DNA from: Takakia lepidozioides
Taxonomy: Eukaryota; Streptophyta; Takakiopsida; Takakiales; Takakiaceae
NCBI GenBank assembly: GCA_030704615.1
Contig: CM060731.1
Location: 22,382,001-22,446,000 of the forward strand
DNA length: 64,000 nt
Direction of reading: 5' to 3'
Below the pieces are notes generated by a model, which had not been told where the DNA came from, did no database searches, and worked only from the letters and a program-made list of their open reading frames with translations. Positions 45,204 to 56,829 of this stretch are shown piece after piece. Both the position numbers and the translations under genes were made by a program. The number at the start of each line of letters is the position of its first letter. The first letter of the stretch is position 1.

Positions 45204-48200
45204 CTACTCGATATTGCCAATGTCTCGCTGCAAAAGTGTCCGTACCTCACCAGGACCAAGTGTCGCCTGGTGAATGATTTGGTCTCTTTTGGGATCACAA
45301 TACATCCTGCGCATAAAGATGTAGTAAAGATGCTTGCAGGGAACCCATTTCCTTCTCTTTCCTAGAGCTTCCTCACGCATGCACACGAAGTCGGGACAAG
45401 TACACCCCGGAAAATTCCCCACCGTCACCTGATAGGCCCTGTCGTGCAAAACAGACCCAGATGTGACCAAAGTATAAACCCGTCCATACCCAGGTGAAGG
45501 TACTTCCATAGTTTATGTTACCCGAGCCTGAAGTAGTCTGGCCGATTCCACCTTCGCATCATGATCAGGCCCCGAAGCCACCCGATGCACTATTTTGCCA
45601 TTCCTTCTCGTGGGATGCGAAGTATCGTCTGGAGGAGGCACCATAGCAGCAAGGTCACCAAGAGTCGACGCCACAGATCGGTGCAGACAAAAACCGGCGT
45701 CCTCCAACTTGCCAATCTCCAGTGCTGTTAGGGAGGTCCCAGCCGCACTGGCCAAATGGTGGGTGGGGGAGGCTTAGCAATGCAGGAGTCGCGGACGGTA
45801 CCATTCACACAGCGAGCCATATCGTCCGGGCAAAACCAGAATTTGTGCGTCTTCGACTCCTTTGACATATATGGCCGAATCAAACCTATGAACGTCGGAG
45901 CTGGAGTACCCGCTGAGCCTTTGGCTATCATGGACTTACACTTTTCATAACTAATGGCCCTCACTGCAACACAGCCAACTCTAGACCTAGAGTAGTTCGC
46001 TCGATGTGCCATTCGGAGTCAGCACAAGGTGACTCCTGCACTGCCCCCCTGTGGTCCTGCTGGAAACCCGCAATTACAGGGGTTGCAGGTAGAGGACAGG
46101 TCTCTGTGGAAGAGGATGCACCAGCAACCTCTTTCCTACTAGACGCCATGCTTTGTAGTGGAGAAATCTTGGGTATAGAGAAGTTGTCTCTGTCATGGCA
46201 ATGTGAATCCGCATCTGATCCTGAAGGTGTATTTAGCTTGCGTTTGCAAGTCCCAAACCTTTCCTCTCCTTCCAGATGGGGCTCCCTTGATTGGAGAGGC
46301 GAGCCCATTGTGCACCTGTTCGTTGCCTTTGCCATGTTCGTTGGATCCCCGGACCTTCTTGCAGCCTTCAGTGTTTGTTGGGTTAGAGCTCGTACCAGAT
46401 CATCTATTGTAGCAATGTACAGATCTCTTTCTGCTTTGCCAGATTGCTGCTTCTAGGCGGCGTGAACGCTTTCTGCCAGGTGGCAGGACGACATGTCTGC
46501 AATGTCCTCAAGGGACATGTCATGTGAAAGGAAAATGAAAGAGCGTCATTCATGCAAGCGCGGACTGTTTTGGGAACAAGGAAAGAAAATACAAGGGATT
46601 GCAGAGGTGAAAGGCAGCTTACAGTAGTCATGAAAGCCCCCCATTGCCTGTATCTGAAGTGCCAGAAGACCAATCAGTCTTCCAATTCTTTGACACCGTC
46701 CTGATCAATAGCCCCTGACGAGAACCACCATGCTCTCACTGTCTGGTACATGGTCTCAGCCTCTTCCATTGTAGTCGCATTCTTGTACATGAAATAGAGC
46801 ATCATGTGCTCCGCCTGCAGATCTTTTCTGATGCACCTCTTCGTATGTTTCTGTAGGGACTGAGTCCAGTGGAATAGACATGTGCGCTCCCTATTAGGCA
46901 TGGGTACCTTTGGATCACCAGATCCAAAAACTCGGCGCACAGCTTTGAAGTTAGCCTGTGCACTATCCGCCATAAACCCGTTGAAATTTATGCCTGTATG
47001 TCCATTGGACTCCATGACTGAAAGCAAACAATTCCACATTATCATCTGGGACTCTGTATCTTCAGACTGCATGTCACAGATGGCAATTGTCATTATTCTT
47101 TGGTAGTTCGGGTCGTAAACATGGCAAGACATGGTTGTCCAGCCCTTCAGTCATTTGCAATGATCAAACATCATCCAGGCTTTCTCCAGATCCCCCCCTG
47201 GTTGCATACGTGTGGCCAGGCTGACGCCACTGCCCTCGCCCACTGTAGACATCTTGAACAAGTAAAACTTTGAAGACCCCTGACCCGGGAAGACGCTAGA
47301 TTGTATAAAGTCATATTGACTTATTTGCTTGAGCTCCATAATGCTATCGATGGACCCTGTGTTTCCACCGCGCACTCTCAATGCATTCACCTGATTCCTA
47401 ATATTGGGGGAGCTCAACACGGAGAAGTGATCCATCACTGCATCCAAAGACGCCCCCTCAAGTCTTGAGCTGGATTCGCTTCCTTGCCCCAGAATGTGCC
47501 TCTCTAGGAAACTTTTGCTGGCAGCCAGCGCTATGGCAGATGGTTTGGTTGAAGGGGACTTTGCAAACTCCTCCACGACAAGCCCACGCGCCAACAGAAC
47601 ACTATCTCTGCAATCGCCGTGAGACACAGGATGGTCGTGAGTCCCAAAATGAATGTAGGCTCGAGTCATGGTTTTGCAACGGTGAGTAACGTAGTACATG
47701 CGAGCAGGGCAATGTGCAATGCAGGAGGGGGCCACCTTGCAGAACTTACAAACAAATGTACCGGCAGACGGTGGGGCACAGCCTGGGATAAAAGGATTGT
47801 CGGAGAGTCCTTCCCACTCACTCTCATTTTTAGCACCGCTCTTCATGAAACCCAGGCAACTTGCATTCACACATCTCAGATGCCCCACACAAACGCTCCT
47901 TCTGAATGTCAAGTTTACATCGTTGTGGATATTGGACGTTTTGGTTCTGCACCATGGATGGCCGTCATGCTTTTTATCCATTCCTTGCAAGAGACCTGAG
48001 AGGCCCCTAGTATAAGTTGGTGGATTCAGTTCAAAGAGGATGTCACCGTCGAAGGAAGGTGGAAGGAAAGGAACCCTTTTTGTTGCGAATGAATCCCACA
48101 GTATCTCTGCGATCTCGTTTTTGGATCCTGGTTTTCCTGACAATGCTTTCAGATGTGGGATGACGCTAATGATTTCATGAACATCGACGTCCCCTTCAGG

Positions 48201-48818
48201 AAGACTGTTCATGGGAGCCAGTATTTCCGCCAATTCATCATCCGAGGAATCCGACAGTCTCACAAAAGTTGTTGAAGTGGTGTCCTCCTGCTTCACAGTC
48301 ACATGCCGCTTTCCTTGAATGACAGAGGCAGTTGTCCCAGGAGTCACAATGGAGCCACCGGATTGTCTCCTTTCACTTCGGAACACACGATATTTTCCAG
48401 GAAGAACTCTCCATTCCTTGTGTTTCTGTGCAACGTGCGGTTTCTGGAACAACGTTCTTTGAACGTTTCCCTCCAAGTCATAGATCTCTTTCTCGATAGA
48501 AGCACAACCAATGTCAAGCTTGAACCTTGCTGCCAGAACATGCTCCTCCACCACAACAAAACCATCATCTTCAACCGAGGCACTGAAAGGGCAAGGTTCT
48601 TCAGTATACTGAAACTCGACGAAGGCCACGTCATTAGGAGAAGCCATGTGGTGAACATACGATGGTGAGTACCAATACAACTGTGCGACATGGACAGGTA
48701 AAAACCTTCCGGAGGCGATTGCCAAATCCCAAAAATGTTTGCTAAGACAAGAGGCAGTTGTACAACTGGCCCCACACATTAACCAATAACGGTCAAGGGT
48801 ATTGAACCACACCGCCAA
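45204..48818 (-). pseudogene. Mutator-like transposase with zinc cluster and SWIM finger
   Basis: The first frame (48818-47151, 555 codons) has a Cys/His-rich cluster near residues 290-400 (CVGHLRCVNASCLGF, CKFCKVAPSCIAHCP, YIHFGTHDHPV), like GCM1/FLYWCH-type DNA-binding zinc folds. The core continues after an in-frame TGA at about 47148 to 46674. It contains FNGFMADSAQANFKAVRRVF and CLFHWTQSLQKHTKRC, which fit the MULE catalytic region. A linker with unassigned exons (46335-45513) follows. The C-terminus (45509-45204) has a SWIM finger, CTCPDF, 16 residues, then CKH. Coding may extend upstream to 49172 in other frames. It lies head to head with the ParB-methyltransferase gene. One stop and probable frameshifts make it inactive. 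Confidence 0.85.
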
Positions 48819-49737
48819 AACAGTTGGGCAGTTGCCAAATTGATGGAGAAGGGAACAAAACTGTTTATTTTGTTAGTGTCAAACCACCGGGAAAAGACGG
48901 CGCCTTCTTGGATATGGCAATCCAATTTGCGTTTTGCGGCGTTCCACAACGTGAACCCGGACAGTGCATTGAGTGCCGAACCCGGGAAATATCCGACGCC
49001 GGATGAACGCGGACATGGCGTTCCTAACGTTATGTATGTTTTCGTTTTGAAGAAGGCAAAATCCGTGTATGATAGGGCGATGGCATGCCTCATGTGCGCA
49101 ATATTTCATCCAAATCACAAAACATCCACATTTGAAGAAAACAGCCTTATTGATGGCATTAGGGGCTCCCAATAAACCGCAGCCAGTGAGATCGATCCAT
49201 TTGGGGGGTTAGAAGGTAGACACGCACGTCCTTAACCACATGCTAACTGACGGCTTTAGAGGGTTCATTACTTTCTCTATTGTTGTTAGTCAAGCTGGAG
49301 AGCTGCGGGAGTGAGAGAGAAGACATAGTAAGAAGACGTAGAAGGCAGTCCCTTTACTCACGAGTGCGAGAGAGAGGAAAAACGCGCGAGTCAGAATGAG
49401 AAAGTTGCGCAATCTGCAAAACACTGATGAGCAGGTTGCACAGGATACGTCAACCCACGAATCAAAACAGATCACAGAGGCAGGCCAGCCTGAAATGGAG
49501 GCAAGAAGGGAAGGGGAGGAGACTGCCACGGAGACCATTGTGCATGACATGGACATCGACACCACCACCGTTGGTGAGAAAGAAGCGACACCAAGGGAAG
49601 CTGTGAGGATGCAGCAAGAAGAGGCATCGGGAAGTGGTGTCATGAAACCCAGGGTAATCCTTCTCCAAAATTGCATGAATCTCGCTTGACTGTCGTACCA
49701 AGTGCATAGACAGGATACGAGAGATCCCCGGAAAATT

Positions 49738-51034
49738 GGGTGCGGCACCGCACTCAGTTTTGAGGGGAGCTCTATTACTTCCATTGTAGGCCGAGGTGAA
49801 TAAGTAAGTCTTAGAGGCAGCAGGATCTGAAACGGAAGCCTGAGAGGGACACGGGGAAACTGAGTGCGGTGGCGCACTCATTTCAACTGGATGATGGGCG
49901 ATCGCTTGGGCATTAGGGAAAGAGGAAGGTGATGTTCACAGTTTAAGTCCGAGAGACAGTGGAGTAGTCACCCTGAACTGAGTGCGCCACCGCACTCAAT
50001 TTCTAAGCTCTATGGAATCATTGAGTTGCTATTGACTGAGGTGAACGGTAGATAGAAAGTGCGTTTATTCCATAGTGAGATCACTTATGAGTTCTAAGAA
50101 TCACATTAAGTCTAACCTGGAAACTGAGTGCGTTGGCGCACACAGTTCAGAGGTGTGATCGACAATGTTTTGGACAGACGTGAAGATCCCAATGAACTCA
50201 AAACAGAAGTAGGCAGACAGAATGGATGGCTCCCAGAACTGAGTGCGCCACCGCACTCAGTTTCGGATCACCATAGAATGGTCAGTTTGCTTATGAGAGA
50301 GGTGAAACGAAAGTTAGAAAGTGTGTTTCATTCAAAGTGAGATCTATTCTCAGTTTTCAGATAGACAGAAATGATAACCTTGAAACTGAGTGCGGTGGCG
50401 CACTCAGTTCTGAGGTGAGGTCGACCATCTTCGGGGACAGAGGTAAAGACCCTGGTGTGCTCGCAAGAGAAAGCAGAACAGAGTGGAGGGCTCCCAGAAA
50501 TGAGTGCGCCACCGCACTCAGTTTTTTGAGCACTGTAGATGGTTGATTTGATGATGTCTGAGATGAACTACAAAGTGAAAATGATTGTGGAAATTGGAAA
50601 ACATTCTTTTTTAGTTTTGGGGCGAACATCAGAACGCCATGGAAACTGAGTGTGGTGGCGCACTCAGTTTTAACAGTGGACTCGCAGATATTTGAAGACA
50701 GTATGTAAGTCGAAGTTGATTTGGAATCCGGTTTTAACTGAATATATATTTGTACAGTTTTGAGTGTGGTGGCGCACTTAGTTTCTGCCTCTAGAATGAA
50801 GCACACAATGTGGAAGAGGAAGTGACAAAGGAGCCATTGACTGAGTAGAGATGGAGTGCCTGCAATGAACATAATTTCATAGATGTCATGGAAGGTGTCC
50901 AAGAAATGAGTGCGTCACCGCACTCAATTCCGGTTGACAGGAAAAGAGGGTTATGTGTGTAGTTTTGGAGAACTGATGTTTGTCTGTTCCGATCCTTTGT
51001 CGGTCTTGAAAGTGAGTGCGCCACCGCACTCAAT
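49738..51034. repeat. 261-bp tandem repeat with conserved 24-bp palindromes
   Basis: Eleven copies of ACTGAGTGCG-NNNN-CGCACTCAGT start near 49738, 49859, 49976, 50123, 50238, 50385, 50499, 50645, 50761, 50905 and 51012. Spacing alternates about 115 and 146, so the period is about 261. The four-base centre is mostly GTGG in one set and CCAC in the other, meaning alternate copies are inverted. Sequence between palindromes is far more diverged than the palindromes. The array fills intron 1 of the ParB-methyltransferase gene. Confidence 0.9.
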
Positions 51035-52951
51035 TCTTGTAGGTGCCAGATCAGGAAAATGTAGTTGTGGAATGACGAAAAGGCTGTAATTGTTGGAGGT
51101 GCAGGGGAGGAAAAGAAAAGGATTGCAGCCTGAGAAGCAGCAGCAGTAGGAGGAGGCAGTGACTGAGAAGCCTGTTGAAGAAGACGATCATTTCTACGAA
51201 GAAAGAGCGGCAAAGGTCCTCATGTACCAGAAGGTCAATTCCGCGCAGGTGATCAAGTCTATGCAGGTACCTGGAGGCAAGATTATGATCCCTCTCTGCC
51301 GCCTAATATCAATGCCAATCGTTCGACCTGCCCTGACAGGGGATGTGTCCAAGTTGGAGCAGGATTTTAGTCACGGATACATAGAGGGGTCTCCAGTGTT
51401 TTACGTGTCCTTGTGCGATGCCAGTGGATAGGAGGTCTTGGTGGACGAGTCAATTGTGAAAAGCTGGGAACCAATATGGCGAGAAGTAAACGAGGAGTTT
51501 GAAGCCCAGATTTCGAGGAGACTGTCCACACAGGTGTTCTCCGGGAAATGTTTCATATTTGGGATGGCAATCATCGCTTCATGGCCTGGATGAACGTCAT
51601 AAACAAATATCACAACACAGACGAGGACTGACACTACCTTGTGGCGTCCATGGTGCTGGATCCGAAAGGAAACGTCACAACACTTCTGACGGCTATGCAT
51701 GACATCAACAAGTAAGTATAATGCTCACCCTTCATGCCATCAGAATTCTCTGATTTGTTCTGTCTGTTTTGTATTTCGTGGTGAAGGAGGAAGTCATAGT
51801 GTTTGTGTGGGACTGCAGGGGAACCGAAAGTGCACACGTGACGACGAATTTGGTCCACACTCTATTCAGGATACAGAAGGTGGGCCAAATGCCACTGGTC
51901 ACCTTCAAAAACCTTATTAGTCTTGAGGCTTACAAGAAGTGCGAGACCTCCAAATCCGCCGACACATGGTACAAGCTCACCAGGGAGGTTTATTGTGACT
52001 ACATGTACGCTGTAAGTATTCCTTCCCTAGCTCTGTCTACTTGTTCATTCATAAAACCAGTTGACTAATAAGTTGTATACTGGAATGTTCAGCAAGAGAT
52101 TGCGGAGGCTGGAGAGAAAGGGAAAGCAGAGTACTATGCCAAAAAAGACCCAGGGGATTGATCCTCAAAAGGAGTGGAAGAATCTATGAACAAGGAGATG
52201 GAGGTGGTGAAGAGGCACTACATGAGCGCGTTCGTGAAACAACTCAGAATAGCTGACCCTGCTTTTGGCCCAGAGTTCTTGAATCAGGTCAGGATCCACT
52301 GGAACGTGAACACCAAGCCCGAAATGATGCAGGAGAAGCTTCATCGCCTGTCCACTGCCGTAGTGGAGCCAAAGGTGAAAGTGAAATGGCTTGAGATTTG
52401 GAACGCCGACCCGACAGTGAAAGATAACCACTGCTTTCCGAAGAATGAGAAGAACAAGGAAACAAGAGTCATAAAGCAATTCAGTGACCATGTTCTCGAT
52501 ATGTGGCTGCACAAAGCCACGTACTGGGCACAGGTTTTTTCCTCTCCCCTTCCATTTCCACTGCAAATCTGCATTGCACCGGGAAAAGTCACTTACTCTT
52601 CTTAAACATCTTTTCTCTTAATTGTAGAACTGTTCTTGCGCAGATAGAGGCTCGGGCACAACTGGTGCTGGAGAAGCAGCTGAACGATTACAAGATAATT
52701 ATGACTCCACCGACAGATACTCTAGAAGACTACGTCCGCCAGTGGAAAACAACTTGCTTCGGCACTTGCTTCTTTAGGGAGTTCGCCAAAGAGGGAGGCA
52801 TCTCGCGCACTAACGACTTCGAGCAGCAGCATGGATCAGAACAGGCCATGAAGAGGGTTCTATACAGGTTCGTCTTGACACTCTTTTTCCACCCTTCTTT
52901 CATGTCTCATGAAGTTTCGATTTCGTTGCAGCCCTGCTCTTTTGTCCCAAA

Positions 52952-54258
52952 ACTGTGTGCGCTGACGCACTCAGTAAAAGGGTGGGCACTTCTGTGTCTC
53001 CCAAGCTTTCATTCCACATACGAATATCCGATCTTGTACTGAACCACACCTGCCCTGGCTTGTAAGTAGGGCCTGGGTGGACAGACCAAAAATTGAGTGC
53101 GCTGGCGCACACAGTCAAGGGGTCCTTTAACCATTATCTCACATTTTCCCCACTCACTAATATTCCCTATGTTTTGATTGTGTAGGTACATCAAGAACGT
53201 TCTCATTCCAGGCAAGAACCTGAGTCGACACCCGCACTTTATTGACCTATGGTGTGATCCATCCAACACTCAGACAATGTACACTGCAGGGATTTTGAAG
53301 GATTACGGGACCTCGCATCTTCGAGACTGCTGCTGGTATATGGATATCTCATGGTCTGGATGCCCTTGGTCTGAGCTTGTGACCCGAAATCAAAATGACA
53401 ATGCAGAGGCCTTGGCCCCTCTGACGGAGAAGGAGTTGCACGAGAGAAACTTGAGGATATTGGCTGTGAAAGAGCCTCTTGCACAGAATACGCCAGAAAG
53501 CCTGGCCGAAAGAAGAAGGGTCTTAAAGAGCCCTACGATGCAATGGAGCACCCATCTAGAATCATTTTTCCAGGCATGTGCGAGTTGGTAAACGACGGGT
53601 TCCTGGCCATGATGGAGACAAGGAAGTCAAGTTACAGTGGTGATCCTTCCAAAACATGGGACAAGCTATGTGCTTTTCTCCAATCGGTAAGCAATTATCA
53701 TGCATGTGTTTGTGTTTAGTTTTCTTTGTTTTATTTTTACTTGGATCAGAAAGGTCGCTTATAAAACATCTTCCCCTTCTTACACGCTATATTGCTTGCA
53801 GGCATGGAGGGGGAAGGAATCTTGGGTGAATGGTGCACTGAAACCGTTTGCTTCGGAGATGGTTATTGTGGACATTCCGGACGGGCATCCAGTCCCGGAT
53901 ACTCTGCCCAGTGACACCTGCCCAACATGGAACAAATTTGACGAGAGGTATTGGAGTTGGGTGTTTCCCTTTTGCAAGTTTTTCCTTTTTTTGATACAGG
54001 GGTTCTTGTTATCATACAATTTGTCACGATGAGATGTCGCCGGGAGCTGGCAAGCTACTTGAAAGCCTTGGGGATGCGGATTATCAAGACCTGGAATTGT
54101 GTCAACAACCTATATCTGACGAAGGGGGATTGCCCAGGGCAGAAGGTACGTTTCAAATACTTTATTTTTATGCCTTCTCTATTGAAGTTCCACTATACTG
54201 ACTGTTATGAAGTCATGCGGTTCGCACTGCCTGAATTGAGTGCTTCAGCGCACTCAGT
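52952..54258. repeat. three dispersed copies of the palindrome in introns
   Basis: ACTGTGTGCGCTGACGCACT (52952-52975), ATTGAGTGCGCTGGCGCACA (from 53092) and ATTGAGTGCTTCAGCGCACT (from 54235) lie in introns 5 and 8 of the same gene. None falls in an exon. Confidence 0.8.
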
Positions 54259-55232
54259 TATGGCTGTGCATGAGCAATGAGTCTGGACCCGTTCCATCCG
54301 GAATGGGTCTGCACTCCCACCCAGATGTGCTATGAAATATTCCTCACTAATTATTTACCTCTTCATCCCAAACCCGTCTATTTGAGGCCGTCTGTCTCGT
54401 GAGGGTACATCCACTGTCGACTCCCACCACGGTGGTGGAGTTCGAGCTTCATGGGGGAGGATGTTTCATAAACGGAGGTTCGATCCTGTCGTCGATGACA
54501 TGCACTACAACTATGTGGACTGCAACGTATGTTTGCGAAAGCCAAATGGAACGCCTTGGAGAGGGGCCCGTGAAAAAAACCCGACTTTTATCCAAACGAT
54601 CATTGAGAGTTGTTCTCGGCCAGGGGCCCGCATCATATATCTCACTCTCGGCACAGGTTTCTCTTCTTGCCTTTGTCATCGATTTCTTTCCTTCTGCACC
54701 TTCTTTACTCAATATTCTAAAAGTCTAATTCCATCATTCTGTCTCTTGCAGGCGCTTCTTAGCATGCTTGCAAGGCAGGTGGCAGGCACTTGTTTGGTAT
54801 GGAAGGAGATGCAGATATTTTCACTGGCCTACTCGCCAAGTTGCAAGGGGGCTCGTCTACCTCCAATGTGAAGGATGTCACTACGCAAATTGATATCCTC
54901 GACGGAGACGACAAGGACTTGGACAATGACTTTTCATGTGAGTAAGTTCATTTTCTGTCTATTTGATCCCGTGTATATTCTCTGTCGCGTCCCCTTCTGT
55001 TGTCTGATTATTACCCAAATGATGCATTTCTGATTGCAGGAATGTCAACGCACTCCCGTGGCCCCTGTCTTCCATATACTTGAGGGACTTGTGCTGGAGC
55101 CCACCTCCTAATTATGTCCTCTTGACTGCGCGGAAGGCATTGCTCGTGTGCAAGCAGCTGTGCTTTCTCCCCCACCCTTGCGTTGGAGTTCCAGAAAGAC
55201 GCTCAGGCACCTCCGCGCAAAGCTCTTCATAG

Positions 55233-55721
55233 ATGATAGTGCCGCAGTTTCAGGTGGTAGCAGATTCAGGTGGTAGCATTAGCAGTGTTGACACCACCTA
55301 CGGATATACTTGAGGGCATTCATTTATGGAACATGAGGGGACACACTCTCCGTTTTCCGTTGCACCACCATTTCTCTTCCCACCATCCGTTGTAATGAGC
55401 ACGGACTACAATGAAATTCACATCCCTGAATTGAAACATTCTCTCCCCCGCGTCCTACGAATTTGAAAGTGTTTTCCTTCTAAACATTGCTCTCCAATTC
55501 AACCATGTGCATTCAATAAAAGTTTTTCAACAGAGATGAATATGTGCATAGTCCAGTAGACAATCATTTGACATATGCCATCACACCAATATTTGGTTGG
55601 ATGGATGGAGGATGAATGTTTTTGGATGGATGAAGCCAGATTGGATGTGCACTGTGGATGGTCCCATGGATGATGTCAGTGCGCAATATCATACACAGTG
55701 GCGGGATGGCGAGGTTCACTG
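55233..55721. other. 3' flank without recognised gene
   Basis: A possible polyadenylation signal AATAAA lies near 55516. Otherwise nothing is seen. Confidence 0.4.
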
Positions 55722-56264
55722 TCAGGGTTGAGGTGGGTCCCTAAGGCTGACAAGGGTTGGGGATTCTGTTTGGGATTGCAGGGTAAATATGGATGAAGAC
55801 GTGTTTCTGCGGTAATGGGTCCTCTTCCACGGAAATAGACGCCACATCTTTCCCAAAATCATGCCACGTGTCCTGGGCGTGCGCTCAGGAGAATTCCAAG
55901 CAGGATCCTGCCAAGTAGGGACTGGTGGCCATGGTTGTTGGCCAGAAGGCCGAGGACCATACTGGCCATACTGTCCATAAGCAGGAGGATATTCCGGTGG
56001 CCTGCCACCCCCATAGCTATTAGGGGGTGGCAAATATGGTGGAGGAGGATACTGGCCATACTGCCCATATGGAGGAGCACCATATTGACCCTGACCATAC
56101 TGAGTGCCAGACTGTGGGTACTGAGGCATACCATAATAAGGTGGGGGTACTGGTGGCACAGAACCCACAACGTTGGGAGAGTTAGGGCCACCTCCTGCGT
56201 TCTTGTGGGCGCCATCTCCATTGCTAGCAGTAGGGATCGTGGATCCAGTGCGCTTGTGCTTGCC
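55722..56264 (-). CDS. Tyr/Pro/Gly-rich low-complexity protein exon
   Basis: After a good acceptor (TTTCTTTTCAG, 56275-56265) an exon reads GKHKRTGS, then a long stretch of GQYGQ, PPPPY and PPYG words (QYGQYPPPPYLPPPNSYGGG), and ends near 55722. Such prion-like tails often occur in RNA- or DNA-binding factors. It lies downstream of the TNP2 transposase on the same strand. It may be the second protein of that CACTA element or an unrelated exon. No folded domain is visible. Confidence 0.4.
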   Translation of the reverse strand, partial: GKHKRTGSTIPTASNGDGAHKNAGGGPNSPNVVGSVPPVPPPYYGMPQYPQSGTQYGQGQYGAPPYGQYGQYPPPPYLPPPNSYGGGRPPEYPPAYGQYGQYGPRPSGQQPWPPVPTWQDPAWNSPERTPRTRGMILGKMWRLFPWKRTHYRRNTSSSIFTLQSQTESPTLVSLRDPPQP

Positions 56265-56829
56265 CTGAAAAGAAATTCCCCCAGTACAATGTGGGTGATT
56301 ACACATACATATAGGCAGCAAGCAGCAAATCCTTGAATTCAGGCAAAACAAACTGGAAGCACATATCATTTGTAAAGACAAGATTACCCAAAACTCAGTA
56401 TGATCTTGGGCAGTAAATCTCCCAAATTTGATTGGCCCCAATGATGTCCTCCCAGTACATTTTTTAGCCCTCTTAGGTATGGGATGTTCCTGAAGTCCAT
56501 AGCAAGAATTCAAATGGACAAACTTGATGGGTCCATGAGAAGTATCCCTCCAAGTTTTACTGATATTCTGGGTGCATAAGTAACCCAAGTATCTCTATAA
56601 GTAGCCATTGTAGCTTAGTACCAGGACGTTGGTTTCATGGGGCAAAGAATTTGAACACACCTGAAGTCTACATTGGCCTGACATCATGCCTTTGGCACTC
56701 AACTTGTCTAGTGGAAATCATTTGTGATTGTGCCTTGGCTGACCCCTGCATTGTCCAACTTCCCTGTCTTGACAGACATACCCTATCTCTTCGTGATTTT
56801 ACCAAAAACATACATAATTAGAATCATGG

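Larger units (their letters stand above)
49396..55232 (+). pseudogene. ParB/Srx-like DGNHR domain plus N4/N6 DNA methyltransferase, multi-exon, decaying
   Basis: About eleven exons can be traced by open frames and good splice sites: 49396-49652, 51150-51712, about 51784-52011, 52093-52533, 52644-52867, 53186-53686, 53802-53947, 54000-54145, about 54387-54656, 54752-54941 and 55040-55232. Exon 2 holds PGGKIMIPLCRL and, after a shift near 51540, IWDGNHRFMAWMNVI. DGNHR is the ParB/sulfiredoxin-like core. Exon 7 has VIVDIPDGHP where a DPPY motif is expected. Exons 9-10 have RGAREKNPTFIQTIIES (motif X), YLTLGTG (motif I) and GRHLFGMEGDADIF (motif II), the order of beta-class N4/N6 methyltransferases. 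In bacteria and phages ParB and such methylases are often fused. In-frame stops (51429, 51628, 54758) and shifts show decay. The degenerate DPPY suggests lost catalysis or a relaxed family. Confidence 0.65.

Noticed and set aside
49738-51034. CRISPR array
   Set aside because: The regular palindromes are superficially similar, but they alternate in orientation, the intervening sequence is itself repetitive at 261 bp, and the region is a plant intron.
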